A program made the position numbers and the translations under genes. Positions 18,604 to 27,465 of a stretch of 64,000 nucleotides of DNA are shown piece by piece (position 1 is the stretch's first letter; each line of letters begins with the position of its first letter). The stretch lies in NCBI GenBank assembly GCA_965225915.1, contig OZ245326.1, positions 3,162,001 to 3,226,000 on the forward strand, read 5' to 3'. Under the pieces are notes generated by a model. That model had not been told where the DNA came from, did not search any database, and saw nothing but the letters and a program-made list of their open reading frames with translations. The stretch is from JAAXHH01 sp965225915 (GTDB lineage Bacteria; JAAXHH01).

Positions 18604-20586
18604 CTACTCCGTCACCTCTTGCAACAGCCGCATAATCTCCTCCTCAGCCTTCTTCAAATCCGCGTCGATCTCCTCAAGTGGACGCGGCGGCGTGTACTTG
18701 TAGAAGTGGCGGTTGAAGTTGATTTCGTAACCGATCTTGTCTCTGTTGCGGTCCATCCAGGCGTCAGAGATGTGGGGTCGGACCTCGCGCTCGAAATAGG
18801 TGTCGATGTCGCCCTTTAGAGGCACGTTCTCGAAGTCGCGCAATTCAGTGTCGGGCTCGTAGCCGTTCTCCCGGTCATCCTTCTTTAACGCTTCGGCCTT
18901 TGGGTCCTTTTCGGTGAAGACATCTCGGAAAAGCCTCTGTTCCGCCTTCTTCCATCGCGCTTGTCGTTCTTGCAGGATATTGGCAATACTCTCCCATGTC
19001 GCGTTCCAATCGGGCTTCGGTTCACGTCCCAGCGTCTTGTCGATGGCCTGCACGTCGTCGAGCAGGTAGGGGCAGGCATCGAGAAAACGGGCCTTGTCTT
19101 CTATAGTCATTTGGTAGCGCAAGCGCAGGGGTTGCTCCACGGTCACGCGTGTGTAGCCAAAGTCAACGTTGTGGAAAAGCTTGGATCGGTCGTTGTTTTC
19201 GTAGCGACCGTATAGTTGCACGATCTCCTCGATCTGGTCCGTAGAGATATGGCGACGCTTATCACCAAGACTGCGCCTATTGTCTTCTCTCCCACCCGCG
19301 GTCCATAGGTCTCGTGCGTCGAGTAGTTGAATCTTGCCTCTACGCCGTTCCTCCTTGCGATTGGTAACAATCCAAATGTAGGTGCCAATGCCGGTGTTGT
19401 AGAACATCTGTTCCGGCAGGGCAATGATGCCTTCGAGCCAGTCGTTCTCGATAATCCACTTACGTATGTCGCTCTCGCCGGATCCGGCGCCACCGGTAAA
19501 GAGAGGCGAGCCGCTGAACACGATGGCCAGACGCGAGCCGTGCTTGCGCTTGTCCGGGCGCACAGGCTCGAACTTGTGGACCATGTGTTGTAGGAATAGC
19601 AGCGAACCGTCGTTCACGCGTGGGAGTCCAGCACCGAAGCGACGCTCGAACCCGAACTTATCATGCTCTTCTTGGATTTTGTTCTTCTGTTTCTTCCAGT
19701 CCACGCCGAAAGGCGGATTGGTGAGGAAGTAGTCGAAAGTGTCGTTCTCGACCTGATCTTCAGTGAAACTGTCACCAAAGTAAATATCGCCGCCGCCGTT
19801 GTGGTTAACCTGCTTCATCAACATGTCAGATGCAGCAGTAGCGAAAGCGCGATTGTTGTAGTCCTGCCCGTATACATAAAGCTGTGCGGCACTGTGGTGC
19901 TCTCGCAGGTAGTGTTGTGCCTCGGCCAACATACCGCCGGTACCGCAAGCAGGGTCGAGAAGCTTGCGCACGGTGCCGGGCGTGGCGAGCAGTTTGTCAT
20001 CGTGGATGAAGAGGATATTTACCATAAGTCGGATGACTTCGCGCGGCGTGAAGTGATCGCCGGCAGTCTCGTTTGCCAGTTCGTTGAATCGGCGGATGAG
20101 ATTCTCGAAGATGAGTCCCATTTGATCGTTTGGAACACTATTGGGGTGCAGGTCAACGTCGGAGAACTTTGATACGACGAGGTACAGGATGTTGGATTCC
20201 TGCATCTTCTCGATCTCGGTTTCAATCTCGAAGTACTCGAAGATGCGGCGCACGTTCGACGAAAAGCCCTGTATGTAGCTGAAGAGGTGCCGGGCGACGT
20301 TATCCGGGTCGCCCCTGAGTTTCTCGAAATCGAGCGGCGAGTGGTTATGGAATCGCTGTCTGGCTGCTTTGTTTAGTCTTGCGTCGAGCGCGTCGCCTTC
20401 GAGTTTGCCGCGCCGGCGCTCATACTCAGCCAAGACCGCGGGTTTGGTCGGAGCGAGTACGCAGTCGAAACGCCGCAGTACAGTCATCGGCAGCATGACA
20501 CGCTCATATTGCGGCGGGCGGTAGGGACCGCGCAGCAGGTCGGCGATCTGCCAGATCAGGTTGGTAAAGTAGCTATGGTCAGGCAT
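18604..20586 (-). CDS. hsdM: Type I restriction N6-adenine methyltransferase HsdM
   Basis: The 660-aa modification subunit has an N-terminal helical HsdM_N region (residues 10-150), then FTPREVIRLMV (179-189), SAM-binding motif I DPACGTGG (211-218) and catalytic motif IV NPPF (290-293), as in N6-adenine methyltransferases. The C-terminal part includes a conserved coiled region ending in LKKAEEEIMRLLQEVTE. It is longer than compact HsdM proteins, as is common in the family that pairs with long HsdR. It is the first of five tightly spaced minus-strand genes (hsdM, hsdS, ptuA, ptuB, hsdR). The AlbA_2 paralogue 2 ends only 39 bp upstream on the same strand. Confidence 0.94.
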   Translation of the reverse strand: MPDHSYFTNLIWQIADLLRGPYRPPQYERVMLPMTVLRRFDCVLAPTKPAVLAEYERRRGKLEGDALDARLNKAARQRFHNHSPLDFEKLRGDPDNVARHLFSYIQGFSSNVRRIFEYFEIETEIEKMQESNILYLVVSKFSDVDLHPNSVPNDQMGLIFENLIRRFNELANETAGDHFTPREVIRLMVNILFIHDDKLLATPGTVRKLLDPACGTGGMLAEAQHYLREHHSAAQLYVYGQDYNNRAFATAASDMLMKQVNHNGGGDIYFGDSFTEDQVENDTFDYFLTNPPFGVDWKKQKNKIQEEHDKFGFERRFGAGLPRVNDGSLLFLQHMVHKFEPVRPDKRKHGSRLAIVFSGSPLFTGGAGSGESDIRKWIIENDWLEGIIALPEQMFYNTGIGTYIWIVTNRKEERRRGKIQLLDARDLWTAGGREDNRRSLGDKRRHISTDQIEEIVQLYGRYENNDRSKLFHNVDFGYTRVTVEQPLRLRYQMTIEDKARFLDACPYLLDDVQAIDKTLGREPKPDWNATWESIANILQERQARWKKAEQRLFRDVFTEKDPKAEALKKDDRENGYEPDTELRDFENVPLKGDIDTYFEREVRPHISDAWMDRNRDKIGYEINFNRHFYKYTPPRPLEEIDADLKKAEEEIMRLLQEVTE

Positions 20587-20625
20587 GGTGTTTCTGACAA
20601 TACTCCTGTGTAGGATATTACCAAT

Positions 20626-21933
20626 TTACCGTTTTAATATAAACTCAGGTGCTAACTTTTCTACAAACCCTTTGTTACAGTATTCAAGTCCAAACAATCG
20701 TAGTATAGGGCATCCAAGTGCTGCAACGACCGTCGGCCAAACAGCTGTTAGCTCAGATCTCGAACATTCTCGCTCAGTTGTGCGCAGATTTGCTTGCGTA
20801 CATCGATACGGCCTCCAATTGAACGAAGGGTCTCTGAATTCACGGTCTTTTAACCCTATCCAACTGCAGCGGAATATTACATTTGTAACCGATTCAAATC
20901 GTTCAACCAGTGATTTAGCGTGGAATACAAGTTCTGAAATCTCCCGGATCAAAATTGTAGGGGAGAGTGAAACCCCAGCATTCCCGCCTAGTCTATCACG
21001 ATCCTCTCTGTAAGCACGGACGATTGTCGCACGTCCGTCAGGCACTATCCGCCACATTTCTGGAAACCAAAGTACGGGATCGCCAGCGCGTATCGAGATA
21101 AGATTGCGTTCAAGTACTTCCTTACCTGATCCAATCGACTCTTCAGGTACGAAACCAACGGGATTCTCTGACGCACCATCAGGATCGAACATATTCCAAC
21201 CGGTGTCTACCGTATTGCGGACCTCGTTGACCAATTCGTATAGTATCTGTTTTAATCCGTTTTCAGGAAGAACCTCATCTTTTTGGGTAGATATGAGATA
21301 ACTGAAATGATAATGATGATCATTGATGGGCACCGACCAACTACCGCTTTGAGCCTCGGATAACAACACATGGAACCGTTCTTTGCCTTGGTCATGCCAC
21401 TTTTTCAGTCGCTTCTGCGCATCAGTGATTGTAATTCCTGTGTCTTTATTAGAATGCCGCCTAATACCCATGTGGGCGATCTCTTCCGGTGTAGCTACAT
21501 CGGTTGAACTCCCTCGTCTGATATATACTTTCTCCTTATCAAGCTTACCGAATCTAATTTTCAAATAAATCGGATATTCCTGAACTGGGATCTCGATAAC
21601 ACCGATTTCGTTATTGTCGAGTATAACTTGTCGGTAAGAAAACTCAACTGGTCTCTGTGTTTTACTGTTTACAAATTGTTGAAGTTGAGCGTCATCCAAA
21701 TGTCGGTCTACACCCACTACATGACTACGTCCTCCTTTAAATTCTTGCACTCCAATCAGTATGTAGGCAGGCTTTTCACGCTGAGTATTAGCAAACGCAA
21801 GGATATCCTTGAGCAATTCACTCTTGACAACATCATCGGTGCCTTGAAATGGATATTGAGATCGTTTGTAATCGAGTGTCGTGCTTTCTTCTTCGTTAAG
21901 GAGGCGTTCTAACAGCTCAGTTCCCAGTGCCAT
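20626..21933 (-). CDS. Schlafen/AlbA_2 domain protein, paralogue 2
   Basis: The 435-aa protein parallels the one at 6666-7970 from end to end: TTLDYKRSQYPF, SELLKDILAFANT, AYILIGVQ, GVDRHLDDAQLQQFVNSKT, VYIRRGSSTDVATPEEI and the terminal GCPILRLFG. The coding DNA is clearly more AT-rich than that of paralogue 1, so the two probably diverged in different genomes or arrived separately. It ends 39 bp before hsdM on the same strand, close enough to share a promoter with the restriction-Septu operon. AlbA_2 proteins are frequent in defence islands; here a regulatory or effector role is inference. Confidence 0.8.
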   Translation of the reverse strand: MALGTELLERLLNEEESTTLDYKRSQYPFQGTDDVVKSELLKDILAFANTQREKPAYILIGVQEFKGGRSHVVGVDRHLDDAQLQQFVNSKTQRPVEFSYRQVILDNNEIGVIEIPVQEYPIYLKIRFGKLDKEKVYIRRGSSTDVATPEEIAHMGIRRHSNKDTGITITDAQKRLKKWHDQGKERFHVLLSEAQSGSWSVPINDHHYHFSYLISTQKDEVLPENGLKQILYELVNEVRNTVDTGWNMFDPDGASENPVGFVPEESIGSGKEVLERNLISIRAGDPVLWFPEMWRIVPDGRATIVRAYREDRDRLGGNAGVSLSPTILIREISELVFHAKSLVERFESVTNVIFRCSWIGLKDREFRDPSFNWRPYRCTQANLRTTERECSRSELTAVWPTVVAALGCPILRLFGLEYCNKGFVEKLAPEFILKR

Positions 21934-22030
21934 ACCACAATCATCCTTTGTGGTTATTATTAACTGTCGGGACGACTATATGCTCATAAGATACGAGAGC
22001 GGTTTAGCATCACAGTCGGTTTCTAACTAG

Positions 22031-22321
22031 CTACAATACACGAGGCCTTATGACCTGCAGGGCGGAAGCAGCTGCCCTTTCCGCGAGTGCCAGTTCATAT
22101 TGTACCTGAAGGTTCATCCAACTTTGGGCGTCCGTGTTAAAGTACCTGGCGAGTCGCAGTGCGGTTTCAGCTGAAATCCCCCGTCGACCACGTACGATTT
22201 CGTTTATCCTGGCTGGTGTTACACCCACAGCCTTTGCCAACGCGTTTGAGGACAGTCCAAATGGTTCCATAAAGTCGTACTTAAGCACCTCACCTGGGTG
22301 AACAGGATTCAGTCGCGTCAT
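22031..22321 (-). CDS. higA: HigA-family antitoxin (XRE helix-turn-helix)
   Basis: The 96-aa protein begins MTRLNPVHPGEVLKYDFMEPFGLS and continues NALAKAVGVTPARINEIVRGRRGISAETALRLARYF, the textbook HigA/VapI XRE helix-turn-helix domain. HigA represses its own operon and neutralises HigB, a ribosome-dependent mRNase. An AGGAG ribosome-binding site lies just upstream, right after the remnant of higB in the usual higB-higA order. The partner toxin gene is frameshifted, so HigA is now probably a stand-alone repressor or relic. Confidence 0.9.
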   Translation of the reverse strand: MTRLNPVHPGEVLKYDFMEPFGLSSNALAKAVGVTPARINEIVRGRRGISAETALRLARYFNTDAQSWMNLQVQYELALAERAAASALQVIRPRVL

Positions 22322-22336
22322 GGTCGATATCTCCTT

Positions 22337-22610
22337 TCAATGATAGTCAACAATCTCCACAATGTATGCGTTGCCATTGCCATAGCTGAAACACAGACGC
22401 CACCGATCATTGATCCGTATACTATACTGACCCGTGCGGTCTCCCGTTAGGGCTTCAAGGTGGTTGCCCGGAGGAGCCGAAACTCAGTGTCGCGGCTGCA
22501 TTCAACCGGGCGAATTCGCGTTGGAAAACTCGTTCAATAGGGAAAAATCGACGTACGCGGTACCCCGCAGCCAGTTTTTCCGTGTCCTTGCATCGAAACG
22601 TCATAATCAT
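22337..22610 (-). pseudogene. higB: Frameshifted higB toxin gene
   Basis: From an ATG at 22610 (or 22604) the frame reads MIMTFRCKDTEKLAAGYRVRRF, the HigB/RelE-fold N-terminus, and continues to ARLNAAATL. Sense then moves to another frame as APPGNHLEALTGDRTGQYSIR, INDRWRLCFSY and ends in IVEIVDYH at 22337. This matches the HigB C-terminus, with some codons missing at the join near 22460. The toxin is therefore probably inactive. It sits directly upstream of intact higA. Confidence 0.8.
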
Positions 22611-22868
22611 ATTACAAAGATATATCGAATATCGATAAACGACAATCGGTTTGTTCTCCTATTCTTAAAGAGGTAAATAGAACTACAATTGCATTTCCGT
22701 TAATATCAACTGTGCCAGGCCTATAATTTAATGTTTTTCTGTCGAAACTCACACGACCGATAGGCCTTGACACCACGCCGCAAGGCTTGAATAATCACTG
22801 GACTCGCAGGCGCCAAACAAACGCTATTCCATGGTCTTCATCCGCACCCTGTCCCGAAAGGATCCGGC

Positions 22869-23648
22869 ATGCGCACGAGTAAGGTCCTCTCCAAGCTTCG
22901 TTCCTCCGGTTTCGTCCGGATGGCTTCCATCGGCCACTATCTGCCGTTCTACATTCGCTATGCCGCCCACTTTGGATTCGACGGCCTCTGGTTCGATCTC
23001 GAACACCGGGCGATGGATTCCCGAGAGGTCCAGTCGATTTTGTCCATGTGCCGGCAACACGACATCGACTGTATGGTTCGTCCACCGTCCCTTGAAAGAA
23101 CACGGCTGTACCGTTACCTGGAGGACGGCGCTGCGGGATTCATGATTCCATTCATGTCGACCGAGGAAACCGCCCGTCACGTGGTCGGTTGCACGAAGTT
23201 CCCACCCCTGGGCAACCGGGGTATAGACGGTGCCGGACTGGACGCTGATTTCGGCATCGACGCCTGGGGCGAGGGGTCGACCTATTTCGACGACGCAAAT
23301 CGGGAGACCTTCATCGTAGGTCAGATCGAGACGGTGGAAGGTCTGCGCAACGTCGACTCGATCGCGGCCGTCGAAGGCATCGACGTGGTGTTCATTGGTC
23401 CCGCCGACCTGACGCGGCGCCTGGAGACCGACCCGAACGTCAACTGGACGCTGGACGACGCGATTTCCCGGGTGTCGGACGCGGCAGAACGGCATGGTAA
23501 GACCTGGGGCATCACCGCCGGTACACCTGAACAGATAGCCCATTACCGCGGCCTGGGAGCCAGTCTCGTCCCCTGGGGCGGCGATTTTACCCTGATGAAG
23601 GTGCTCGAGCAGTGCAGCAAAGACCTGGACGAGATACCAGGAGCCTGA
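22869..23648 (+). CDS. HpcH/HpaI family aldolase
   Basis: This 259-aa TIM-barrel aldolase belongs to the HpcH/HpaI family of class II pyruvate aldolases that split 2-keto-3-deoxy or 4-hydroxy-2-oxo acids. Key positions are present: DLEH (His of the proton relay), VRPP (pyruvate-binding Arg), the metal ligand Glu in GQIET and Asp in GPADL. An AAAGGA ribosome-binding site precedes the ATG. It is followed 17 bp later by a PhyH dioxygenase. The natural substrate is unknown but a sugar-acid or aromatic meta-cleavage product is likely. Confidence 0.88.
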   Translation: MRTSKVLSKLRSSGFVRMASIGHYLPFYIRYAAHFGFDGLWFDLEHRAMDSREVQSILSMCRQHDIDCMVRPPSLERTRLYRYLEDGAAGFMIPFMSTEETARHVVGCTKFPPLGNRGIDGAGLDADFGIDAWGEGSTYFDDANRETFIVGQIETVEGLRNVDSIAAVEGIDVVFIGPADLTRRLETDPNVNWTLDDAISRVSDAAERHGKTWGITAGTPEQIAHYRGLGASLVPWGGDFTLMKVLEQCSKDLDEIPGA

Positions 23649-23665
23649 TTGAAAGGATCGCAAGC

Positions 23666-24556
23666 GTGAAGCGTGAAGTGGTTGGAAACGGAGTCGAAGA
23701 ACCGAAACAAGCCTCTTTGCTGACGGACGATGAAAAGTGGCACTTCGAACTGCAGGGTTATCTGGTGCTGCGAGACGTCGTTTCAAAAGCCAACCTGGGG
23801 ACGATGCGATCGGTGCTGAACGGCTGGCTGTCAGCGGACGAGAAAGACCTGCCCGAACCCGTGAAACGGGGGCGGCAGGAGCCGAACAAGACCCATATCG
23901 GGCATATTCACTACGGCCACGAGGTCTTTCAGCGACTCAACATGAACCCACAAATCATCCGGGCGGTCGCCGGGTTGACGTGGGGAAACCCGAGACTGAT
24001 GCACTGCGTCTTCACCCACATGGTCAAGGGCCCCGAAGAACTGCGCTTTCACCGGGACGACGACGGGGTCAAGGTGTCCCATGGATTCCGCAATCCCAAC
24101 AACGATTTCCAGGTGGCGGACGGCGAGATCTACTGCAGTCACCTGGCCACGTGGATCGCCCTGTCAGACGTGCCGGTGGGTACGGGATTCTGCTTGGTGC
24201 CGGGAAGCCACAAATCCACCGTTCCCGAGCCCGAAGGCTTGACCGTTGAGCACAATCCGCCCGTTTCGATCACCATTCCGTTGAAAGCGGGAGACGCGGT
24301 CATTTTCTCCACGCGTCTCCTGCACAACGCCAGTCCCTGGACGCAGGACTATCCCCGTCTGAACATATTCCAGCGGTACGTCTTCAGCTGGTTCTTCGAC
24401 TTGCCCCACCTGTATCCGCTGGAAGATCACCGCGACAAACTGTCCGATGACATGTACGAATTGGAGAAAATGATCCGCGACGAGAAGCAGGTCGTCAAGC
24501 GGGTTCGGGAGAGGCTGGAGGAGCTGAAGGCAAGTGCCACCCCAACGGGTGGCTGA
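23666..24556 (+). CDS. Phytanoyl-CoA dioxygenase (PhyH) family protein 1
   Basis: An Fe(II)/2-oxoglutarate oxygenase of the PhyH family, about 296 aa from a GTG at 23666, chosen because AAAGGA lies 8 bp upstream; the open frame extends to 23612. The jelly-roll core shows the iron-binding HxD in FHRDDDG and the distal His in RLLHNASPW, with a 2-oxoglutarate-binding Arg shortly after. The N-terminal LTDDEKWHFELQGYLVLRDVV is the usual PhyH opening. It probably hydroxylates a small organic acid or a modified metabolite handled by the aldolase encoded just upstream. Two more PhyH genes lie in this window. Confidence 0.87.
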   Translation: MKREVVGNGVEEPKQASLLTDDEKWHFELQGYLVLRDVVSKANLGTMRSVLNGWLSADEKDLPEPVKRGRQEPNKTHIGHIHYGHEVFQRLNMNPQIIRAVAGLTWGNPRLMHCVFTHMVKGPEELRFHRDDDGVKVSHGFRNPNNDFQVADGEIYCSHLATWIALSDVPVGTGFCLVPGSHKSTVPEPEGLTVEHNPPVSITIPLKAGDAVIFSTRLLHNASPWTQDYPRLNIFQRYVFSWFFDLPHLYPLEDHRDKLSDDMYELEKMIRDEKQVVKRVRERLEELKASATPTGG

Positions 24557-25708
24557 TCACGCCTCGTGCACGATGGTGTTCACCCGGTGGGCCTCGATGT
24601 AATCCCGATCGATCTCGGCGCCCAATCCAGGGCCCTGCGGGACCGGTACACATCCGTGCACATCGATGTTTTCGAGTTCGTCCGTGTATTCGGGTGCGTA
24701 AATCTGCGGCTTCGTTTTCTCGATGCCGGGATGAACCAGGGCAAGCTCGTAGTAGTTGCTGTTTCGGATAGAGGCCATCAGGTGCCGGTGAGCTAGGCCG
24801 CCGCCGTGGAGTTCCACATCCAGCCCGAACCCCTCGGCCGCATGGGCGATTTTCATCACGCCGGTGATACCGCCATCTTCGTAGACACCGGCACGTACGA
24901 AATCCGTTCCGCCGTTGACGATGAAATCGACGTGCTGCTCAAGGCCGAAGATATGCTCGGTCTGGAGGATCGGCGTGGTGATGTGTTCCCGCAATTTCTT
25001 GTGGCCGAAAATCGACACGCCGCCGTCCTGATAGGGATCTTCCAGCCAGTAGAACCCGGCTTCGTCGCAGGCGCGGCCCACCTTCAATGCGTCCGCCCAG
25101 GTATTGTATTCGCACGCGGGGTCGATCATGAGATCCATGTCGTCTCCGACACGCTTGCCCATGACCTGTACGTTAGCGACCTCGCGCTCGATGGGGGCGT
25201 TGCCCCAACCGTGAATCTTGAACGCCCGATATCCCGTGTCCCTGCACTGTTCGGCGAAATCAGCGAAGGCTTCGGGAGTGTGCAGCCCACCGTTTTCGTC
25301 ACCATGGTAGGTACTGGCGTAAGCGGGCAGGGACATTCTGTAACCACCCAGCAACTGGTAAACAGGCGCATTGTAGTACTTGCCCGCGAAGTCCCAGAGC
25401 GCGACATCTACTGCGCCGATCTGGGTTCGGTCGGTGTGCCGCAACCCGCGTTTCAGATCGTTATAGATCCTTTCCCGTTCGAAAGGGTTTTTACCTAACA
25501 GATACTGAACCGCGGCGCCCGATGGTGAAGGACCACCCACGTATTCTCCGACAATGCCCAGGTTGGTGTGTATACGCAACAGACCCCCGCCCAGTTTATG
25601 ACGGGATCCTTGCTCATAAACCATGTTAAATCCGTTGTAGTCCACGCCCATGTTTTCCACGGTGTATTGAAAGAACACTGTTTCCAGTTTGGTGATTGTG
25701 GGGTTCAT
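24557..25708 (-). CDS. Mandelate racemase/muconate lactonizing enzyme family protein
   Basis: The 383-aa enolase-superfamily protein has the N-terminal capping region and a barrel with metal ligands in LMIDPACEY (Asp), WLEDP (Glu) and QTEHIF (Glu). FKIHGWG supplies the beta-2 basic residue position, and GGITGVMKIAHAAE and LHGGG follow. Members dehydrate acid sugars or racemise acids by abstracting an alpha proton. It converges with the PhyH gene with no gap. The pattern KxH rather than KxK means it is not a classic mandelate racemase; its substrate is open. Confidence 0.87.
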   Translation of the reverse strand: MNPTITKLETVFFQYTVENMGVDYNGFNMVYEQGSRHKLGGGLLRIHTNLGIVGEYVGGPSPSGAAVQYLLGKNPFERERIYNDLKRGLRHTDRTQIGAVDVALWDFAGKYYNAPVYQLLGGYRMSLPAYASTYHGDENGGLHTPEAFADFAEQCRDTGYRAFKIHGWGNAPIEREVANVQVMGKRVGDDMDLMIDPACEYNTWADALKVGRACDEAGFYWLEDPYQDGGVSIFGHKKLREHITTPILQTEHIFGLEQHVDFIVNGGTDFVRAGVYEDGGITGVMKIAHAAEGFGLDVELHGGGLAHRHLMASIRNSNYYELALVHPGIEKTKPQIYAPEYTDELENIDVHGCVPVPQGPGLGAEIDRDYIEAHRVNTIVHEA

Positions 25709-26097
25709 ACGAGGGAGTCTCCCTTACTTAGGCTATTCCATACAGTCCGGCGATCACCGATCTTTTTGGTCTATTTCGAAGTACATTACAAATATACGCA
25801 AGCAAATAATACTATTAGTACTATATTTTAACGATCTATTACTATAACAATCTCTTCATCAGGATTCGGCTTCCGTCATTCAAGGTTTCGCCATCTCCAT
25901 TCAGGTTCCGTTTTCTCCATTTTGGTTTATCCAGTTTTCTCGGATTTTTAATGAAGTTCTACTTTCGAAGTTTCTACCGTACGTTATATTGTAATATGAT
26001 AATTAATAGTACTAATAGTATTATAATAAATGAAACTATAGATGAAGACCCTCGTTTATATCAAACTCGATTGAATTTTTGCGATTGCAGGTTGTCT
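25709..26097. other. AT-rich intergenic region with a long inverted repeat, no gene
   Basis: This 389-bp gap between two minus-strand genes is far richer in A and T than its surroundings from about 25780 on. No credible coding frame or RNA gene was seen. The upstream 70 bp should hold the promoter for the enolase-superfamily gene. The rest contains the 19-bp inverted repeat described separately. Confidence 0.7.
25806..26024. repeat. 19-bp perfect inverted repeat enclosing 181 bp of AT-rich DNA
   Basis: The left arm, 25806-25824 (ataatactattagtactat), is the exact reverse complement of the right arm, 26006-26024. Each arm is itself partly palindromic around tactattagta. No flanking target duplication was found by eye. 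It may be paired binding sites for a repressor, the ends of a small non-autonomous element, or a long-range stem-loop. Confidence 0.65.
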
Positions 26098-27324
26098 TCA
26101 CTGGGCCTTCTTGAAGTCTCGAATGGTACCGTAAGGAACCCCGGTTATCGTAACCATCTCTTCGGCCCGGCGCACCGTTTCGGCGACTTCTACTTTGAGG
26201 TCTTGAGGGTAATATACCTGTCCGGCCTTGACTGTAAGGTGAGGCACTATCATACTATTTCCAGATTCCTGTCGACCGTGTGCGTCGGTAAAAGTAAAGC
26301 GGCCATCCTCCAGGTTGAATACGGCGATGTCGGCAATGCTTCCGGTCCTCAGGGTACCGATTTCGTCCGAACGGTTCAATACCCGTGCGGGATTAACCGT
26401 CGTCTGGCGTATAATCTCGTCGAATTCCAGTCCCATGTTCAGCAATTTTGACGCGGTCTCGGGAAGGCTGTAAACCGGTGAATTCAGACTATAGACATGT
26501 AGATCCGTGCTGATCACATCGGACAGAAACCCAAGTTCTACCGCCCGTTTTGCAACACCGTAATGAAAACTTCCCGCGCCGTGTCCCAAATCGAAGAACA
26601 CCCCTCGCGCTCTTGCGTTGTACACTTCCGCTATCACCCGATCATCATCGCCGATGATGTGATCTCCTTTGCCCTGATAGCAGTGGGTCACGATATCTCC
26701 CGGACGTAGCAATTCGAGTATACTCGGCAGGGCGACGCCCTTGTCGATATGTACCATGACCCGTGTGTCCACCATCTCAGCGGCTTCGACGGCCCGCCTC
26801 AGCGGTTCCACGCCATGTCTCCCCACCTGGAAGGCTCCCTGTCGGACCTTAACACCCACGCAGTGATTGGGCCACATGGATATTACACGGGCCGTGTGTT
26901 CGGGATCGGCGTTGTGTATGTCCTCCATCTCGCCTCGCATGGAATTCAGGAGTCCGATGCTGCTGATGTGTACGAACGTGAGCACTTCCGTGCGGGATGG
27001 TTCGATGATGTACTCGAGAAAACCACGCAGGTTAGTCCATCCGGGACTCCCGGCGTCTACGATGGTTGTTACGCCTGTGGCCAGGCAGAGGGCGTCGGCC
27101 TTGATGCCGAAGGTCGTAGCCCCGGCATACACGTGGGCGTGCAGATCGATCCAACCCGGCGTAAGATATCTGCCCGCTAAATCTATAATCGCATCCGCTT
27201 CGGCTTCGAGACGATCGGAAACTGCGGCGATTTTACCGTTTCTGATTCCCACGTCTCCCACACCGTGGTACTGCTGGGACGGGTCGACGATCGTTGCACC
27301 TGATAGTATAAGATCGTAAGTCAT
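26098..27324 (-). CDS. Amidohydrolase/deacetylase-family metallohydrolase
   Basis: The 408-aa dihydroorotase-like amidohydrolase opens LILSGATIVDPSQ and carries the metal-binding DLHAHVYAG (HxH), VGVKVRQGA (a candidate for the carboxylated Lys), VMVHIDKG and DIVTHCYQGKGD (barrel His residues) and STDLHVYS (catalytic Asp). The C-terminal GTLRTGSIADIAVFNLEDG is the usual end of the family's composite domain. Members hydrolyse N-acyl or ester bonds of small molecules. A divergent PhyH gene lies 141 bp away, and the shared gap holds a 12-bp direct repeat. Confidence 0.87.
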   Translation of the reverse strand: MTYDLILSGATIVDPSQQYHGVGDVGIRNGKIAAVSDRLEAEADAIIDLAGRYLTPGWIDLHAHVYAGATTFGIKADALCLATGVTTIVDAGSPGWTNLRGFLEYIIEPSRTEVLTFVHISSIGLLNSMRGEMEDIHNADPEHTARVISMWPNHCVGVKVRQGAFQVGRHGVEPLRRAVEAAEMVDTRVMVHIDKGVALPSILELLRPGDIVTHCYQGKGDHIIGDDDRVIAEVYNARARGVFFDLGHGAGSFHYGVAKRAVELGFLSDVISTDLHVYSLNSPVYSLPETASKLLNMGLEFDEIIRQTTVNPARVLNRSDEIGTLRTGSIADIAVFNLEDGRFTFTDAHGRQESGNSMIVPHLTVKAGQVYYPQDLKVEVAETVRRAEEMVTITGVPYGTIRDFKKAQ

Positions 27325-27398
27325 TGTTATTATTAAAAATGAAACTAGAACTTACCTGTTCATGGACGGAGAGCGATTAGTTGACTTTTGCAAATTAT

Positions 27399-27455
27399 AA
27401 CTATAACGTGTACGCGCATCAATGACCTTAACTAGATAAAGCAAACTATAACGTG
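27399..27455. promoter_or_regulatory. 12-bp direct repeat in the divergent promoter region
   Basis: The sequence aactataacgtg occurs at 27399-27410 and again at 27444-27455. The gap separates divergently transcribed amidohydrolase and PhyH genes, and the second copy ends about 10 bp before the PhyH ATG. A TTGACT box at 27381-27386 lies nearby. Both copies could be operator sites for a shared regulator, which is not identified. Confidence 0.4.
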
Positions 27456-27465
27456 AGATCACGAC

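Noticed and set aside
4400..22700. Integrative element carrying the defence island
   Set aside because: No integrase, transposase, tRNA gene or att-like direct repeat was found at either edge.
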